A stretch of DNA of 64,000 nucleotides from Ampelomyces quisqualis (Eukaryota; Ascomycota; Dothideomycetes; Pleosporales; Phaeosphaeriaceae). Position 1 is the first letter of the stretch. Every line of letters begins with the position of its first letter. The DNA lies in assembly GCA_018398575.1 (NCBI GenBank), contig JAGTXZ010000020.1:2604001-2668000 (forward strand). Reading direction: 5' to 3'. This document shows, piece after piece, positions 52,545 through 63,577 of the stretch. Under the pieces are notes generated by a model, which saw nothing but the letters and a program-made list of their open reading frames with translations, was not told the origin of the DNA and did no database searches. Position numbers and translations under genes: made by a program.

Positions 52545-55020
52545 CTACATTATCGACTCTACGACTTCAGACACCCAGTTCAACTGCACGGCACTCACGC
52601 CTCTAGCCCATGCTTTCCCTGTGAACACGAATTCGTTGAACACTATAGCTTCGACTTTACGTCCGAAAAGGACGGAACTGGGATGTATAGCGACCGTCTG
52701 ATTCCCCATGAGAGTCTTGTAGCTCCCATCCGGCATGAGGCGCGCCGTATTCGAAATAAACCCCCTGAGCATACACTGCAAGATAGCTTGACTCTTCGCC
52801 TCTGACGGCGCAGAAGTCGAGGACTGGTCATCCGAAGCCAACATCTTGAGTTGCGTGCATTGTTGCCGTAGTTGTTTGCGAATATTCATTACGTTTTGCA
52901 TTGCGCGATGTGAGACGAAGTGTTTCTCACACCACGTTTTTCGATCGGTGCGTTCTTCGGCGTAGCGCTGTACGGTGACGAGGAGTGTTAGATGATCGCC
53001 TTCTCGGCGGTAGAGTTCGCGGCGTGCTTCTTCGGCTTCTTCTTTGCGCTCCTCGGTGACGAGGTTGAGGAAGACGTTTTCGACGCTCAGGGCGGAGATG
53101 ATGTCGATGACGTCCAGTAGGCAGTCACGCTCCGGCTTTGCTGCTTCGACTAGCACTCTGCCAAGAGTTGGTGTGAGAGGGAATTTTGCAATTTTGAGTC
53201 CTGCTTCGCTAATGCTGCCGTCTTCTGAAAGTGCTTGTAGGTGAAGGAGCTGTAGGAGCGCTTTCTCGAGCGCTTCACGTGGTGGTCGGTCGAGGAATGG
53301 GAAGTTGAGAACGTCGTTGACTCCACGGGCTTTCATCGTGAGTATAGCCTGGCTTAGGTCGCAACGTAGGATCTCTGGAGTTGTGCGTTCGTCCATTGTA
53401 TTGAAGCCATCTTCTGTATAGAGTCGATAGCACTGTCCCGCCGCCTCACGACCAGCACGACCTTGACGTTGGATGGCAGCAGATCTGGATATCGGTTTCA
53501 CTAGCAGGGACTCGAGACCCAAACGGTTGCGGAACTGCTTGACCTTTGATTTACCACAGTCAATCACATAACGCACACCAGGCACAGTGACTGAAGTTTC
53601 CGCAATATTGGTAGCAAGAATGACCTTTCGGGTGCGGAACGGTGTTGGCTGGAAAATACACTGTTGCGCATGTTGAGGAAGTGCAGCAAATAGTGGTAGC
53701 GTAAGGAGCTGGGAAATCATTAGCGTGTGCAGTTAATCACAATGATCTGAGTTGCTGGCTGCTTACTTTCGGTACATCCTTATCCATGCCTTCAGCATAA
53801 TCATTGACCAACTTTTCGAGTCCCTCGATGGTATCCTGACCAGTCAAGAACACCAAGATATCACCAGGCAACGGCTCCTTGTAATGTATCTGGAAGATGA
53901 TCTTAAGCGCCGCCTCCACCCAGTCCTGTGTCGGCTGTGGCAAATAGACCGTCTTGACTGGATACTGCCGTCCCTCCACGAAACACGTAGATATCTGTCG
54001 CTGATTCTGAGGTTCCGTGGTGGCTGGCGAAGAAATCGGACTTCCGAAAAAATTGACAAGGCTCTCAACATCAGCTGTAGCACTCATTATTATGATCTTA
54101 AGAGGGTCTTTGCGCTTGCTCGTCCCAGCTTCCATGTCCGCAACCAAGTTCTTCAGGAAACCGAGAATGAGGTCGACATTGACGCTGCGCTCGTGTACTT
54201 CATCCACTACTATCGCACTGTATTGCGACATTGCAGAGTCTCTGAGCATCTCTTGTAAAAGCATACCCTCAGTCAAGAACTTGATCTTCGTACCCGGTCC
54301 AGTAGCATTGTCGAACCGCACGCTATATCCGACCTTGGCTGTTGGACTCTGGCTGCCCATGAAAGTGCCCATCTCCTCGGCAACACGACGAGCCAACGAG
54401 ATAGCTGCTACTCTTCGCGGCTGGGTGATTGCTACGCATTTCGAGCACCATGGCTCTTTGGCAAGAAATTGCGGTACTTGGGTCGACTTTCCGGAACCGG
54501 TTTCTCCAGTAAGCACAAGGACATTGTTTTTCTTCAAAGATGCTTTAATGGTGTCCGCTTGTGGCCAGATTGGCAGAGATTTTCTTATTGGTAAAAGCGC
54601 ATCGCGTTTCTTGAGCAGGTATGGAGGCACTCCGTCACTTTGCTTGAAGCTACGATCACCACGAGAATTTCCATGCTTAGGCTGAGCTGAATTTCGTGGA
54701 ATTTGTTTTATGTGCGCGGGTGTTGACGAGCGTCGAGGGTTCTGATGTTTGGGAGATTCAGTCGTCTTCTCTTTCGGGTCTGGGACTGATATCTGTGTTT
54801 CTACGAGAACGCCACCTAATTTTGGCGCGTCGTCGACTTTCTCCGGTCTTGTGTCGTTGTCGTCTTCGTCGTTAAACTTCTTGAGTTTGCCCGCGCCCTT
54901 GTTTATGTTGGCATGTTTGGCCTTTGGCTCGGATCTCTTTCTCTTCTTTCCCTGATTCAGATCTGCAGTTCTCGAGGCTTCAAGTGGTGCATGATTGTGC
55001 ATCGGCTTCTGTCTGGGCAT
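52545..55020 (-). CDS. DEAH-box RNA helicase, Dhr2/DHX33-like
   Basis: Exons 55020-53767 and 53708-52545 give 805 residues. A basic N-terminal extension of about 150 residues (KKRKRSEPKAKH) precedes the helicase core. Motifs in order: GETGSGKST (I), TQPRRVAA (Ia), DEVHER (II), SATAD (III), FLTGQDTIEGL, TNIAETSVTVPG (V) and QRQGRAGR (VI). The ratchet and OB-fold domains follow (FLDRPPREALEKALLQL; VFNEFVFTGKAWARGVSAV). The core resembles yeast Dhr2, a nucleolar helicase needed for 18S rRNA maturation; a splicing-type DEAH role is less likely, given the N-terminus. It is tail-to-tail with the kelch gene, 51 bp apart. Confidence 0.9.
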
Positions 55021-55625
55021 ATTGGTTGTTGATGGGTAAAAATGGCCAAGATGCGACGCTCAACTTTTGAAGTCACGGATTTCTTATCGATAACAATACC
55101 TACCGGTAACAATCGCCTGATGACCACCTAAGGCACACGGTTAGCAAAAAAGAGCCGACTCTACAACGCAATAAAAAGAGTATCACTAGTCTCCAAAATT
55201 GTAAGAAAGTCTCCATCTGTCTACTTGTATTTAATCCGTCGAGGTTAAGCGTAGAAACTCGCACCCGCATCAAGTGGTACATAGTTTTGGCACTCGCCTC
55301 TTTCTTGCTCGCCGCGTGGGAGGAAAAACTATATTCCAAGAACCTCGACATGCAGACGAGAATCTAGTGGATGCAGCTTGTCGGCTATTAAACATTGTTC
55401 AGAATGGCGTCATCTTCAGCATAGCTTGACATTACTTCAAGGCCGCAACAACACATAACTCTTGCCGATGGACATTGCTACAAGGCATTGAGCGGCTCTT
55501 TTGTCTATGCAAGATTGTATGCCTATCGTCCCAGCCCGGAAAATTCCATTGCGGAATCACTCGAAACGCCATAAACGCCGCTGCTGTCTCACAACAATAT
55601 CATTTGAGATATCAATGCAGCGCCA
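55021..55625. other. Intergenic between two minus-strand genes
   Basis: Promoter of the helicase gene and 3' region of the nucleoporin gene; no gene seen. Confidence 0.5.
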
Positions 55626-57556
55626 CTAGAGCAACGGAACCTGCACGATCCATTCACACTTTGGCGGCACAAGCGGAATATCTTCGTTGTCGTTGAAGCG
55701 TCCGAGTTGACCCACGCGTCTGTAAATCTCTTCCAGAATCCGTCCCTGCTCGCCTTCGTACTCCTCTGGCTTGCCTTCCTTGAAACGGTCCTTCGGATCG
55801 ATCTCCTTAGCCGGACCCGAAGCTGCAGCTGGCTGTGTTTGTTGCTGTGGCTGCGAAGAAGCCTGCGCAAAAGGTAATGCGGATTGGCTTGCTCGTGCAC
55901 CGAATGGAGATGGTGCTGGAATCGCTGGTGTCGGATTCGAGGCTTGTGTATAAATCGGCTGGGATTGCTGTGTTCCGAACGGGGAAGCACTTGAGGTTGG
56001 TGCACTTGATTGACTAAATGGACTGGCTTGTGGTTTGCTCTGACTAGACGATGCGCCGAATGGCGATGACTGTGCAGGGGGCTGTTGACCAAATGGCGAT
56101 GCTTGGGTGGTCGGCTGTTGTCCGAATGGTGAGGCGCTTGGCTGTGCTGCTGGCTGTTGCCCAAAAGGAGAGGCGCTTGGTCGAGGCGCTTGTTGGCCAA
56201 ATGGCGATGCCTGAGCGACCGGCTGTTGCCCGAAAGATGAGGAACCTTGCGCAGCCGGCTGCTGGCCAAAAGGAGAGGTGCCTGGCTGTGCTGCTTGTCC
56301 AAAGGGCGAGGCACCTGCTCCGGGTTGTGAGGGTTGACCGAACCCAGTCTGCCCGAATGCTGGTTTCCCGAAAGGACTTGGCTGTTGGCCAACCGCACCG
56401 GCCTGACCAAAGGAAGCTGCACCTGGCGCAGATGCTTGTCCAAACGCTGGCTTTTGCCCCAAAGCACCTCCAGAGCCTTGCATAGGTGCTTGGCTAAATC
56501 CAGATGTGCCGAAAGCAGGCTTCCCGAAAGCAGCGCCGCCCGTCGAAGCCTGGTTGAATGGCGACGGCTTCGCTCCCATACTCGAAGCTGATCCAAAACC
56601 TGGAGCTGCTTGGCCGGGATTTGAAGGCTGTCCAAATGCAGAAGTGGTCTGGGCTGGGTTTGAGGCTTGTCCAAAGGCCGGCCGGCCGAACGCTGGACTT
56701 GAAGACTGACCGAAGGCAGAGGTTGGTGCGCTGGGTGCTTTCATGAAGGGGTTCGCTGTGGTCTGTGACGAAGTGTTTGCAGAAGCTTGCGAGAATGAAT
56801 TTGATGAAGAAGAAGAGCTCCCAGGTGCTACACCTGTGGAAACGCCATTCGCAATGTCAATACGGTTTGGATGAACGGTGGCGCCTTCCTCGATATATCG
56901 AACAGCACCATCAATGTCACTAAGAATGGACTGAACCTGTTGCTGCATCTTTTCATTCAACGCACTCTCTTCTTGTTGCTTCAATCATGTTAGCCAGGTG
57001 ATAGCAGGGGTGGCTGGGTAACTTACAGCTCCTGCCTCATTACCAGCAAGGCGCTGAGCATAATAACGAACGCGTAATTCCTCGGGACTAATTTCGACAG
57101 AACCTTCGATAAGTTGCCGTGGGGCGTCTCGGCCTGGACCGTAACATGATAATGGGTAGATGGGGCGCTGGTTCGTAAGGTCGTTCTTCATGTCGGTAGG
57201 ATCCAGGTGGTACGGGAGTGATTTTGGATCTCGGCTGTCTTGATACACCATGAGTATAAGCTCCCATCATGACGGTAAAATTCTGATAAAGTATGGTGGC
57301 TTGAATGACTTACTCCCAAAGGCTGGACTGGGCTGATTAGGCCGATACCGATCGCCATTGAAACCGCCGAAGCGATTATGGTTCGATCCTCCTCCAAAGG
57401 TGCCGCCAGACCCGCGATTCGCATCACGCTGGCTTCCTGGATGCTCATTTTTGCATTGTTCTGCAACGCGTTAATATGGACCTCTACAGGGTGGCTGGTC
57501 GCTCGCTTACCTCCAAATCGGCAGGTGCCACGCTGATAGAAAGTGCAGATGGCCAT
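55626..57556 (-). CDS. CCCH zinc-finger FG nucleoporin (NUP42/NLP1-like, fungal AMO1)
   Basis: Exons 57556-57511, 57460-57314, 57238-57027 and 56978-55626 give 585 residues. The spliced N-terminus MAICTFYQRGTCRFG then EQCKNEH forms one CCCH finger (C-x7-C-x5-C-x3-H). A Gly/Asn-rich stretch leads to the conserved PIYPLSCYGPGRDAPRQL block. From about residue 190 to 520 there are dozens of FG repeats: FGQ, PAFGQAS, SPFGQQP, which are tandem and imperfect. The C-terminus DRFKEGKPEEYEGEQGRILE and then IPLVPPKCEW is conserved in this family. Homologues sit on the cytoplasmic side of the nuclear pore and help Dbp5/Gle1 in mRNA export. Confidence 0.85.
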
Positions 57557-58257
57557 GTCGTTTCCGGAGCCGAGAATGCTCTGCGCGGAGTGGCTTTCGG
57601 GTGCTCCCAAAAGACTGAACCGGGGTGTTAGAAAGGTCGAGGAAAGTGGTCGTGACGAGACGTTGAAAGAAAGAAGGATGCAAGTAAAGAAGCGTGAGGC
57701 GAGCGCGTTCTGCACTAGCCAATCACAAGCGAGAACTGCAGTGAATGGTTCCGTGCAAACTTGCATAACTGTACGTTACCTTTGCCCATTGAAGGCTGGT
57801 CCTGTCGGTCCTACAAGGCCATGCTGTGCCCACTTTGAGCGCTGCATATCGATGATGTTTGCGAATTCGAGCCTACTCATTAGCGCATATGGGTGAAAGT
57901 TCTGAGAGCGTGCGCAAGAACACGATTGCGAAACCTGAGGCCTCGAGCTGGTGCGCCTATAAAAGTTCCACTACAGGCAGGTCATGCTGCCTGTCCATGT
58001 GGTCGGCGTGGTGATGTTGCTCGTCTCAAATCACGTGGTAGCCCAGCTAGGCCCAATCGGGCGTTCTTCCACGTCCGCAACGAGATCGAAACAACAGGGC
58101 TGCCCATTGCCCGTGACGCCTGATGCACTATGTACTGCAAAGAATATCCATCGCTGCTCCTCACCTCGCACCCGACTACGCGACCAGGCTTGGGTCTTGC
58201 ACCGCTGAACACGACCCACATTGCGGCTTCAACAACAGGCTTGGCATGACGCCGTAA
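57557..58257. other. Divergent region
   Basis: 5' regions of the nucleoporin and the small membrane-protein gene; no further gene seen. Confidence 0.5.
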
Positions 58258-58509
58258 ATGCACGCCTTCTCTATACTCACTCTCGGAATCTTCGTCGCGG
58301 GCTACTCGACGGCTCGCTGGGACCTTGTCACTCGAGTCTACGAGCTTGCGATATTTGCCTGGGACCACGGCGTTGTCGCGCGGGCGGCGAAAGGCCTCGG
58401 CTTGCTGACTGTCCTCTTCTCTCTGCTTGTGCTCCCTGTCGCACTTCTCGCGACACGAGAGACCGATCTGGTGTGTGACGTTGCTCAGTCCAACAGGGAG
58501 AGAGACTGA
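58258..58509 (+). CDS. Small two-helix membrane protein
   Basis: A single exon of 83 residues starts at MHAFSILTLGIFVAGYSTAR. The first hydrophobic helix is residues 3-18 and the second LLTVLFSLLVLPVALLA, near residues 49-65, with WDLVTRVYELAIFAWDHGVV between. The composition and charged ends (RETDL, NRERD) look coding. Its stop is 95 bp before Gpi1 on the same strand. I do not recognise a family. Small proteins of this kind are often accessory subunits of ER or mitochondrial membrane complexes; that is a general remark, not evidence. Confidence 0.5.
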   Translation: MHAFSILTLGIFVAGYSTARWDLVTRVYELAIFAWDHGVVARAAKGLGLLTVLFSLLVLPVALLATRETDLVCDVAQSNRERD

Positions 58510-58604
58510 TAGTCACAGCATCCGCGAATCGCCGGCAGTGGAATCTCTGCGCGCGAGCAGCTCAAACGGCGCGGGTCCTTCTAGTGGGGTAACAGGATGG
58601 GGAT

Positions 58605-60946
58605 ATGGTCACATATATGGGGCTGATGCGCGTATTTTGGCCATCAGACGCGCCCACCAGCCCGTTGCCAGGTGTACTGGTAGGCTTCCAAAATTCCGAG
58701 TCCGATATTTTTGTTGTTGGCATCCTACAGGAGGTTGAGGCAAGTCTGTACTTCCCCAAGTTGACACGCCCTTTGGCTAACATTGTGCAGTTCCGACATG
58801 TAGAAAACGCTCTCGCTGCTGGGACACTTCTACGCCATAGTGTCCACAATGTGCAGCAGCTGCTGCAGCGATGTGGTCACTCTTCCCTCCGCGCGCTTGG
58901 TGTCGTCAATCCAGCTGCTGCAACCGAGCCACTCAATGCGACACGTCCTACCTTCTATATCGATCCAGCGACCCGCCAGCCGCGCATGCGCGTCGACGAG
59001 ACGGCACGCGCTGTAATACAAGTTGTCACATACGACCGGCCACTGCCATGGCGCATGCAGTACCTCTCCTTGAGACCCATCACGCTCGCTCTGGACGATA
59101 AGGTCCGACACCCATCTTGGGATACTGCAGTTGAGGAAGAGAAAAGAGAGCGAAAAAGAAAGGAGAAACTGGTGGAGAAGTTGAGGCTGCACAAGGTTAT
59201 CTCTCGGCCGCCTTCACAGAAAGAATTAGCACTTCCTATACTGGTAGAACAGGTCAATTGTTCGTGGGAGTTAAATGCGCTCTTGCAGAAGAATGTCGCA
59301 AAGATGGGTCGACGTATGAAGCGCGCTGCTAGTGTTAGCGAGCGCATGGTCGATTCCGCCAACAACTTGGGGGACTATATCCTCATGGCTTTGAGTCATG
59401 TCATCTGGGTGTGGATATGGCCTGTACTTGCGCACGTCTTCATCTCGGCTTTGATGGCGAACCGCGTAGCCGCAGAGATTGTTCTGCGGGCACTACATTG
59501 GCGTCCAGCAGCTTCGCCTGACGCGTCCGCTCTCCAAGACATGTCTGCGACCGCTCAGCAGATCGACATCCGCTTGCAGCAGTTTTGTTACTGGCCCATT
59601 CAATATCTTACTCTTCGCAAGAGTAGAGCTGGTTGGGGCAGCATCAATAACAGTCATCCCGACTACATTCGTTTCTACAACAGTCTATGGCTAGTCGCCA
59701 ACGACATCATCATGGGTATCGCTGTGGGCTCGTATATCCTTGACAACTCGGAACTTGCGGCGGCCAAAGTCGATATAATTTTCAGCGCATGGTCTGTAGA
59801 TGGTCTTCGGCGGACGATCATTTGGCTCATGGGCTGGCCGGGTGGTCTGAAGCTGAACACGGAGTTGGCTGACTTCCTCGGTGATCTGTTCATTTGGGTC
59901 ATCGACTACTGGGCCGGTATGTCATATTTTGTCAAAGACGGGTTGCATGCTAATAATACCAGGATGTATCAGCCTTCTACGTCCACACCTCCCCACCCTA
60001 ATACAAGTGGTTGGCTTTTCGGCTTTTGCTGGAGCAACCATGCCAATCTCAATGTTTTTGGACCTTGTTTCGTTACTAACGCTGCACATCTACTCTTTCT
60101 ACATTGCATCAGCTCGCATCTTTCATTGGCAGCTCACCATCATGATCTCGCTATTCCACTTGTTTCGAGGCAAGAAGCGCAACGTGCTACGGAATCGAAT
60201 CGATTCATGCGACTACGATCTAGACCAGCTCTTACTGGGGACTATCCTCTTCACGTTACAATTTTTTCTACTACCGACAGTCTTCGTCTTCTATCTCACC
60301 TTTGCATGTGCACGGGTGGCCGTCATTGGTCTCAAAGCCGCGCTCGAAATCGGTCTGGCTTGCCTCAATCACTTCCCGTTGTTTGCGGCGATGCTTCGAC
60401 TCAAGGACCCAGGACGTCTACCAGGTACGTTTTCTTTCATACACTACTCGCTCTTCTTACGTTCACACCAGACTAATCCACCAGGTGGCATATGCTTTGA
60501 GCTTCAGGGCCCACGGTTCACGCTGGATTGTGCTCCGCCGCCGCCGCCGCCGCCCCCAACTACTACCACTGCTTATATTAGGCTCAAGGCAAGATCCTGC
60601 ACCATGCATGCATGTCGGCATCCAGTTCCATGCTAACCTCGAGCAGTCTGTTCCGCTGTCGCTACGAGCCATGTTCCAGCCCTACTTTGAGCTCACGGGT
60701 CGCCTTGGAAAGCACTACTTGTCCCCCAGCGTTTTTCTGAGCCTGGCGTCGGGCGAGTTTGTGCCGCCTATCCATCGCCGGACGCTGTATAGCTTGCAGT
60801 ACAGCATGCTTCCGGCTGAAAGAGCGACTGTAGGCGAACTGTGGGCGAGACTCAAGGAGAGTAGGGAGTCGACGTTGAAGAATGGCGCTTCCGTCAACGG
60901 TGGTGCTGGGAACGTGCCAAACGGCCATGCGAGCAAGACAAAGTAG
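58605..60946 (+). CDS. GPI1: GPI-GlcNAc transferase subunit Gpi1 (PIG-Q)
   Basis: Exons 58605-59916, 59963-60424, 60485-60588 and 60647-60946 give 725 residues. The N-terminus MGLMRVFWPSDAP.. and GVLVGFQNSESDIFVVGI is typical; the Met at 58617 is an alternative start. The PIG-Q domain has several membrane helices (IQVVGFSAFAGATMPISMFL, LFTLQFFLLPTVFVFYLTF) and ends KSVPLSLRAMFQPYFELTG and PPIHRRTLYSLQYSMLPAER. The last intron begins GC, not GT (AAG-GCAAGA), with GCTAACC and GAGCAG; it is needed to join IRLK to SVPLSLR. Gpi1 is part of the ER complex that makes GlcNAc-PI, the first step of GPI-anchor synthesis. A proline run (CCG repeats) is inserted at about 60536-60557. Confidence 0.9.
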
Positions 60947-61015
60947 ATGATGACCGTCTGAATTGAATCATATATACAACAACAACAACCATCACCGTCA
61001 CTTGAGCAGTACTCC

Positions 61016-63412
61016 CTACTTGGCCGCATCAATCCCCCACCTCCCCACTTCCCTCATGGCCGCCTCCCCTCCACCAACTAGTTTCCCGTCCTTTAAGAGC
61101 CCAGCAAGACACTCCCATCCATCCCTGCCGCCACCCCACTTCAATATCTCCTCTTTGTACCGCTCGCCATTCTCGCGGTTCAAACTCCCCTCCCCTTTGC
61201 CCTCGTGGAACACATGTTTCCATATCTTGGCTGCAATCGCGCGGTCAAACAGATAGGAATAATACGTGGCGCCGTAGCCGTACAAATGGCCGAAAAAGCC
61301 TTGCCACGCCGTCCCGGCGGGTTCGGGGATCGATGCGTAGCGGTTATATACATCGTGGTATGTGTTTGTTGAATCGAAATGCTCGCTAAGGGGTAAATGC
61401 GAATGGTAAGCTTGGTCCAACATGGACAGGAGTATTTGGCTTTCCAGCTCCGTGTACCCGTTGCGGTTGTCGATTTTCAAGCGCTTTTCGAGGAGAGGGA
61501 TCGGGAGCGGTGCGTCTGTTTCCCAGTGGCGCGCGTATAGACCGAGGACGTTGGGACAAAAGGCGAAATGCTCCATCAGCACTGAGGGTAGCTCTGCGAT
61601 GTCGGTTGCGCAGCGCGTGCCCGAGACGTTTTGCAGGGACGTGCGGCCTAGGATGGAGTGGAGGGCGTGGCCCATTTCATGGAAGAGGGTGCGAACTTCG
61701 TGGATACTCAACAATGTTGGGCGCCCGGGTGTAGAGGGTTTGTGGAAGTCGCATATCAGCGCAATGGTGGGGAGCTGGAAGTATGAATTCCTGTCGGCGT
61801 TGTAGGACACTGACATGCCGTCTGTAGCTGCTTCAATGGGCGAGTCGAAGCGGTGCGCCATGTGTTGCATTTCAGCGAGTTCGGCGGGCAGGATCTCACG
61901 GCTACACCGCAGCGTAAAGTGTGCGGGATTCGGCGTCTTGCCTGGCCGCGAGAACAAGTCGCAGTATAACACGGCAATGCGACCTTCGGTATCGGATATG
62001 ACGTCGAGCCGGCGCACGCCGTCGTCCCAGACTTCGCCGGGTTGGGTTTCTTGCGGGACGAGGCGTAGGCCGTAGAGCCGGTCGAAGAGACGGGATATGC
62101 CCTGGAGGACAGTGCCGACGGAGAAGTAGGCGGAGAGAGAGTAGGGGATGCGTTGTTTGTAGTGGCCTTCCATTGTGGCTAGCATTTTTTGCGTGTAGTA
62201 GAATTTGTCCCAGGCGTTTATACGGTTGGGGAAATTGTCTTGGTGGGCGTCACCTCTCTTCAGCTCCATCAGTTCTTCTAGATCGGCCATGACAGCTGGC
62301 CGACTGTCCTCGTACAGCGCTTTCAGAAATGTATTGACTGCGTCTGGTGTCTTTGCCATTTTGTTCTCCAACGTCATGTGCGAAAAAGTCTCGTAGCCTG
62401 ATAATTGAGCCAGTTGTGCTCGCAGCTTCAGCATGGTTTCCAGCCGGCCGATGGTGCTTCTGCTAGCCGTGCGGTCTGCCGCGTACGTTTCTCTCCGGAC
62501 ATCGGCGTCTTGGACGAAGCGGAGGACAGCTTGCGATTCTTGGTGCATGGTGGATATCTTGGTCTCGCCCCATGTGGTCAGCGCGCTCGCCAAGTTGGGG
62601 TCCAGCCCTTTCATCCTCTTGGAATCGAACTTGAGCGCCAGGGTTTCCGGCGCCATGCCCTCGACGAACTGCGACCCCTCTTCGGCAATCTCTCCACTCA
62701 GACCTACCAGGCGTTTTCTGGTCGCATCGTCGAGCCCAATGCCGAATCTGGCAAAGTCCTCCATCAAGATCCTGGCGACTATCTTCTCCTCCTCGGTCCA
62801 GCTCTGGAACACTTGGGGCATGTCCGAGGCCTTTTTCAACTGGTTGTACAGCACCGGCGTCGTGTTCAGTTGGTTCATGTACTGGAACACGGTGTGGTAT
62901 GCTTTGACAGCCATGACCTGGAACTTGCGGTTTGGGTGGGTGCTTCGCACAAAGTCGGCCAAGTCTATGACCCGACACAGCAAGTCACTCAGCTTGTCCA
63001 AGTCCTTGACCATGCATCTGAAGTCGTGCGTGGATGCTGCGCGGGACACTTTGCGCACCACGCGGTTGCAGCGCTGGAGGGTGACTGTGACAAAGTCGTC
63101 GAAGCCCGCGGGGTGTGTGAGGTACTTGTTGCCTATGATGCCGGCCGGTGTAGCCGTGGCCGAGCGGGTCGTGAAGCGCGCCCAGACGGCGGCATTGTCG
63201 AACACCTGGCGCAGCACATGGTCGTCTGTCTTCGCGCTTGCAGACAGGCCGTAGAGGGTCGCGGGCGGCGGCGTGTCGCGGGCGGTGGCAGTGGCGGAAG
63301 TCGCGCTGTGGAAGCGGCGCTGGCACCGAGCCTGCCGGAGACAGTGCGAGCACACCCATGGCGATTTTTTGGTGCGCGCGAGCCTCGGGAGCATGTCGTG
63401 CCTCGGGAGCAT
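61016..63412 (-). CDS. OCT1: Mitochondrial intermediate peptidase Oct1
   Basis: A single exon of 798 residues from the first Met of MLPRHDMLPRLARTKKSPWV; the frame is open further upstream into unrelated sequence. The N-terminus is basic and lacks a hydrophobic stretch, a mitochondrial presequence. The M3A metallopeptidase core carries the HEMGHALHSILG zinc site and the downstream Glu in ELPSVLMEHFAFCP. FATTYL-type and SYLFDRAIAAKIWKHVFHEG blocks at the C-terminus are typical. Oct1 removes an octapeptide from a subset of imported matrix proteins after MPP cleavage. The length is like other fungal Oct1. The second Met at 63394 is also usable. Confidence 0.93.
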   Translation of the reverse strand: MLPRHDMLPRLARTKKSPWVCSHCLRQARCQRRFHSATSATATARDTPPPATLYGLSASAKTDDHVLRQVFDNAAVWARFTTRSATATPAGIIGNKYLTHPAGFDDFVTVTLQRCNRVVRKVSRAASTHDFRCMVKDLDKLSDLLCRVIDLADFVRSTHPNRKFQVMAVKAYHTVFQYMNQLNTTPVLYNQLKKASDMPQVFQSWTEEEKIVARILMEDFARFGIGLDDATRKRLVGLSGEIAEEGSQFVEGMAPETLALKFDSKRMKGLDPNLASALTTWGETKISTMHQESQAVLRFVQDADVRRETYAADRTASRSTIGRLETMLKLRAQLAQLSGYETFSHMTLENKMAKTPDAVNTFLKALYEDSRPAVMADLEELMELKRGDAHQDNFPNRINAWDKFYYTQKMLATMEGHYKQRIPYSLSAYFSVGTVLQGISRLFDRLYGLRLVPQETQPGEVWDDGVRRLDVISDTEGRIAVLYCDLFSRPGKTPNPAHFTLRCSREILPAELAEMQHMAHRFDSPIEAATDGMSVSYNADRNSYFQLPTIALICDFHKPSTPGRPTLLSIHEVRTLFHEMGHALHSILGRTSLQNVSGTRCATDIAELPSVLMEHFAFCPNVLGLYARHWETDAPLPIPLLEKRLKIDNRNGYTELESQILLSMLDQAYHSHLPLSEHFDSTNTYHDVYNRYASIPEPAGTAWQGFFGHLYGYGATYYSYLFDRAIAAKIWKHVFHEGKGEGSLNRENGERYKEEILKWGGGRDGWECLAGLLKDGKLVGGGEAAMREVGRWGIDAAK
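63379..63412. repeat. Direct 18-nt-spaced repeat at the OCT1 start
   Basis: The sequence GCCTCGGGAGCATGT occurs twice, 18 nt apart, and encodes MLPRHD-MLPRLA, so the gene has two candidate start codons in near-identical contexts. Confidence 0.7.
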
Positions 63413-63577
63413 GTTTGGTGGTGGCGGGGCCTTTCCGGGGCACCGCAACGACGGCAGCAGCAGCGGCAGTGGTCCGTGTCCCACGCAGCGCCGCGGCGGG
63501 AGGCGGAGCTTGAACATCAACACCGCGCTGCTGTCCGCGTCGCCAACCCCATCCATTGCGCCTTCCCCTCGCCCCTC
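63413..63577. promoter_or_regulatory. 165 bp divergent promoter, OCT1 and MICOS subunit
   Basis: The two start codons are only 165 bp apart and both proteins go to mitochondria. No factor motif is claimed. Confidence 0.5.

Noticed and set aside
55589..56674. 361-codon frame within the FG nucleoporin
   Set aside because: Shifted reading of the same repeat DNA; the FG frame is the coding one.
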